Shown: piece by piece, positions 13,611 to 15,914 of the stretch
How the letters are laid out: each line of letters starts with the position of its first letter
Numbering within the stretch: the stretch's first letter is position 1
NCBI RefSeq assembly: GCF_051960575.1
Contig: NZ_JBQCEE010000195.1
Location: 1 to 15,914, forward strand
Reading direction: 5' to 3'
Origin: JBQCEE01 sp051960575
GTDB lineage: Bacteria > Actinomycetota > Actinomycetes > Mycobacteriales > Jatrophihabitantaceae
Length of the DNA stretch: 15,914 bases
Position numbers and translations under genes: made by a program
Notes under the pieces: generated by a model
The model's database searches: none
Told to the model about the DNA's origin: nothing
Seen by the model: the letters and a program-made list of their open reading frames with translations, nothing else

Positions 13611-13970
13611 GTGGCCACGCACGGCGATTACTCACCCGAGGCGCGCGACCGCGCCAAGCGCACCGTCACGGCGGCCGGCGTCTTCGCCCGGCACGCCGAT
13701 CACATCGTGGCGGCGGCCGACATCGTGGCCGAGGGCCACGTGCTCGTCGCCGTCGTCTCGTCCGACCACGAGCTCACCGGCACCCACCACGTCGAGCAGA
13801 CCGCGATCGTCGAGCAGGTGCCCGTGCTCGAGGAGGGCGGCTGGGCGATGGTCTTCAGCCCGGGTACGACGGTCTCCGACGTCCGTCGCCGTACCGACGA
13901 GATGGCCGCGACCGCGGCCAAGCGCGCCCTGCTCATCGAGCGGCTGATCTCCCGCAACCAGACCGCCTGA
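13611..13970 (+). CDS. Uncharacterised small protein downstream of lpdA
   Basis: A 119-residue protein I do not recognise. Starts at GTG 13611 with GAGGG 7 bases upstream, 10 bp after lpdA, so it should share that transcript. It has no signal peptide, no membrane segment and no cysteine. The N-terminus is charged (YSPEARDRAKRTVTAAGVFA), the middle alternates short hydrophobic strands (HVLVAVVSS, WAMVFSPGTTVSDV) with a His/Glu patch (HELTGTHHVEQTAIVEQVPV, 54-73 region), and the C-terminus is a helix (RRTDEMAATAAKRALLIERL). A small soluble alpha/beta protein is likely. Codon use and GC match its neighbours, so it looks like a real gene. Confidence 0.75.
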   Translation: MATHGDYSPEARDRAKRTVTAAGVFARHADHIVAAADIVAEGHVLVAVVSSDHELTGTHHVEQTAIVEQVPVLEEGGWAMVFSPGTTVSDVRRRTDEMAATAAKRALLIERLISRNQTA

Positions 13971-13974
13971 CAGG

Positions 13975-14037
13975 CCGCTTGTCCCCCGTCCCAGGCATTT
14001 CCCGGGCCGGGAAACGACTGGGGCGGGGGACAAGCGG
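13975..14037. terminator. Long bidirectional terminator hairpin between lpdA operon and accA3
   Basis: The 20-base arms 13975-13994 and 14018-14037 pair throughout with one T-G wobble. Inside lies a second inverted repeat, TTTCCCG/CGGGAAA (13998-14014). It sits between two convergent stop codons (13970 and 14046) and can fold on either transcript, so it should end both. Confidence 0.85.
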
Positions 14038-14045
14038 GCTGTTCG

Positions 14046-15806
14046 TCAGTCCTTCAGGTCGCAGATGACCGAGCCGGACGTGACGACGGCGCCGACCTCG
14101 GCGTGCAGGTTCGTCACGGTGCCGCCCTTGTGGGCGGTCAGCGGCTGCTCCATCTTCATCGCCTCGAGCACGACGATCGTCGCGCCGGCCTCGACGACGT
14201 CGCCCTCGGCGACCGCGACCTTGACGATGGTGCCCTGCATCGGGGCGGTCAACGAGTCACCGGACGCCGCGGCGCCGGCCTTCTTGCCGGCCGACCGCTT
14301 CGGCGCCGCCTTGCGCGCCGGGGCCGCGACCCCGCCGCCGCCACCGGCACCGAAGCCCGCGGGCAGCGAGACCTCGAGCCGCTTGCCGCCGACCTCGACC
14401 ACGATCGTCTCGCGCTCGCCGGCCTCGTCCGCCGCACCGGCAGCGCCGCTGAACGGCGGGATCTGGTTGTCGAACTCGGTCTCGATCCAGCGGGTGAAGA
14501 CGGTGAACGGGTCGGCGGTGAACGCGGGGTCGCGCACGGCGGCGCGGTGCAACGGCCGCGGGGTGGCCATGCCGTCGACGACCATCTCGTCGAGGGCACG
14601 GCGGGCGCGCTGCAGCGCCTGCTCGCGGGTCTCGCCCCAGACGATGAGCTTGGCGAGCAGCGAGTCGAACGCGCCGCCGATCACCGAGTTCGCCTCGATG
14701 CCCGAGTCGACCCGCACACCCGGGCCGGACGGCTCGCGGTAGTTCGTCACCGTGCCCGGGGCCGGCAGGAAGTTGCGTCCCGGGTCCTCGCCGTTGATGC
14801 GGAACTCGAAGGCGTGCCCGCGCGGGGTCGGGTCGACGTCGAAGCGCAGCTGCTCGCCCTCGGCGATGCGGAACTGCTCGCGCACGAGGTCGATGCCGCT
14901 GGTCTCCTCGGTGACCGGGTGCTCGACCTGCAGGCGGGTGTTGACCTCGAGGAAGCTGATGACGCCGTCGGCGCCGACGAGGTACTCGACGGTGCCGGCG
15001 CCGTAGTAGTTGGCCTCGCGGCAGATCGCCTTGGCGGACGCGTGGATGGTGGCCCGCTGCTCGTCGGTCAGGAACGGCGCGGGCGCCTCCTCGACCAGCT
15101 TCTGGTTGCGGCGCTGCAGCGAGCAGTCGCGGGTGCCGACGACGATGACGTTGCCGTGGGTGTCGGCGAGCACCTGTGCCTCGACGTGGCGCGAGCGGTC
15201 GAGGTAGCGCTCGACGAAGCACTCGCCGCGTCCGAACGCCGAGATCGCCTCGCGCACGGCGCTGTCGTACAGGTCGGCGACCTCGCCCATCTCGCGGGCG
15301 ATTTTCATGCCGCGCCCGCCACCGCCGTAGACCGCCTTGATCGCGATCGGCAGGCCGTGCTGCTCGGCGAAGGCGATGACCTCGTCGGCGCCGCTGACGG
15401 GGTCCTTGGTGCCGGCGACCAGCGGGGCGCCCGCGCGCTCGGCGATGTGCCGGGCCACGGCCTTGTCACCGAGGTCGCGGATGGCCTGGGGCGACGGGCC
15501 GATCCAGGTGAGGCCGGCGTCGAGCACCGCCTGGGCGAAGTCGGCGTTCTCGGAGAGGAAGCCGTAGCCGGGGTGCACGGCGTCCGCGCCCGACTGCTTG
15601 CACGCCGCGATGACCTTGTCGATGACCAGGTACGAGTCGCCCGGGGTGGTGCCGCCGAGCGCGTACGCCTCGTCGGCCATACGGACGTGCAGCGCGTCGC
15701 GGTCGGGCTCGGCGTAGACGGCGACGGACGTGTACCCGGCGTCCTTGCAGGCCCGGATGACCCGGACGGCGATCTCGCCGCGGTTGGCGATGAGGATCTT
15801 CTGCAC
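14046..15806 (-). CDS. accA3: Acetyl-/propionyl-CoA carboxylase alpha subunit (biotin carboxylase + BCCP)
   Basis: A 586-residue biotin-dependent carboxylase subunit that carboxylates its own biotin with ATP and bicarbonate and passes CO2 to an AccD-type partner, giving malonyl-/methylmalonyl-CoA for fatty-acid synthesis. Biotin carboxylase N-domain KILIANRGEIAVRVIRAC (3-20), HPGYGFLSEN (78-87); ATP-grasp glycine loop GGGGRGMK (161-168); catalytic EVNTRLQVEHPVTEE (287-301); C-domain to about 450. An Ala/Gly/Lys-rich flexible linker (about 485-517) leads to the BCCP domain, with biotinylated Lys551 in EAMKMEQP. The length fits AccA3-type subunits (about 590-600). Start GTG at 15806 with AGGAGG 7-8 bases upstream. 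The carboxyltransferase gene is not in the window. Confidence 0.95.
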   Translation of the reverse strand: MQKILIANRGEIAVRVIRACKDAGYTSVAVYAEPDRDALHVRMADEAYALGGTTPGDSYLVIDKVIAACKQSGADAVHPGYGFLSENADFAQAVLDAGLTWIGPSPQAIRDLGDKAVARHIAERAGAPLVAGTKDPVSGADEVIAFAEQHGLPIAIKAVYGGGGRGMKIAREMGEVADLYDSAVREAISAFGRGECFVERYLDRSRHVEAQVLADTHGNVIVVGTRDCSLQRRNQKLVEEAPAPFLTDEQRATIHASAKAICREANYYGAGTVEYLVGADGVISFLEVNTRLQVEHPVTEETSGIDLVREQFRIAEGEQLRFDVDPTPRGHAFEFRINGEDPGRNFLPAPGTVTNYREPSGPGVRVDSGIEANSVIGGAFDSLLAKLIVWGETREQALQRARRALDEMVVDGMATPRPLHRAAVRDPAFTADPFTVFTRWIETEFDNQIPPFSGAAGAADEAGERETIVVEVGGKRLEVSLPAGFGAGGGGGVAAPARKAAPKRSAGKKAGAAASGDSLTAPMQGTIVKVAVAEGDVVEAGATIVVLEAMKMEQPLTAHKGGTVTNLHAEVGAVVTSGSVICDLKD

Positions 15807-15914
15807 GGTCGCGCCTCCTGCTGTTCGGGAGCTGGCCCGATGTCGACTCGGATCGAGCGGAGACTACCCGCCCGCGCTCACGGGCCCTGACGGACGGGCG
15901 GTCGGGGTGAGCGG
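15807..15914 (-). promoter_or_regulatory. accA3 leader and probable promoter region
   Basis: About 108 bases upstream of accA3 without coding sequence. A strong Shine-Dalgarno (AGGAGG) precedes the GTG. On the minus strand TAGTCT (15866-15861) is a possible -10 giving a leader of about 45-50 bases; no clear -35 was seen. No riboswitch-like structure was recognised. Confidence 0.35.

Noticed and set aside
14103..15890. 595-codon plus-strand open frame opposite accA3
   Set aside because: The translation is low-complexity and repeats the antisense of the conserved carboxylase; no start signal.

Overview
The window is high-GC DNA from an actinobacterium. Supporting signs are GTG starts, dense four-frame pseudo-coding, a DUF222/HNH (13E12-type) gene, a DUF3618/DUF4235/holin-X/YihY operon, a SigF/SigB-type sigma factor, a mycobacterial-type LpdA and an AccA3-type biotin carboxylase/BCCP fusion. 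The order sigF-like ... amidohydrolase - cyclotransferase-like - lpdA ... accA3 resembles, from memory, the Rv3285-Rv3306 neighbourhood of Mycobacterium tuberculosis. Gene content would fit a Micrococcales-like genome, but the rank below phylum is a guess. The first ~170 bases are almost pure C and look like a contig-end artefact.

Layout. (1) 189-2993, minus: a three-gene block, DJ-1/PfpI protein -> topoisomerase IB -> Rv2629/Balon-like (baeRF) putative ribosome hibernation factor. (2) 3115-4425, minus: a DUF222/HNH protein with a strong, apparently leaderless promoter and a LexA-like box. (3) 4510-5098: debris of a tetR regulator (minus, frameshifted) and a short-chain dehydrogenase (plus), best read as the scar of a deletion that removed both 5' halves and their shared promoter. 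(4) 5110-7682, minus: a small S4 RNA-binding protein, a terminator hairpin, then the overlapping operon holin-X -> DUF3618 -> DUF4235 -> YihY/BrkB. (5) 7759-9333: a SigF/SigB-type sigma factor (minus) divergent from a STAS protein (plus). (6) 9369-11668, plus: a GCS2 carboxylate-amine ligase coupled to an M20 amidohydrolase. (7) 11671-13970: a cyclotransferase-like gene (minus), lpdA and an unknown small gene (plus). (8) 13975-14037: a long bidirectional terminator hairpin. (9) 14046-15806, minus: the acyl-CoA carboxylase alpha subunit.

How it may work together. Three places carry sequences resembling the actinobacterial general-stress promoter (GTTT-N15/16-GGGWA): upstream of the holin-X operon, directly before the Balon-like gene, and upstream of the DJ-1 gene. 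With the sigma factor and STAS gene in between, this suggests a local stress regulon covering ribosome protection, protein/DNA damage handling and envelope remodelling. That is inference from motif matching by eye. I saw no CRISPR array, tRNA, rRNA, intact IS element or prophage.
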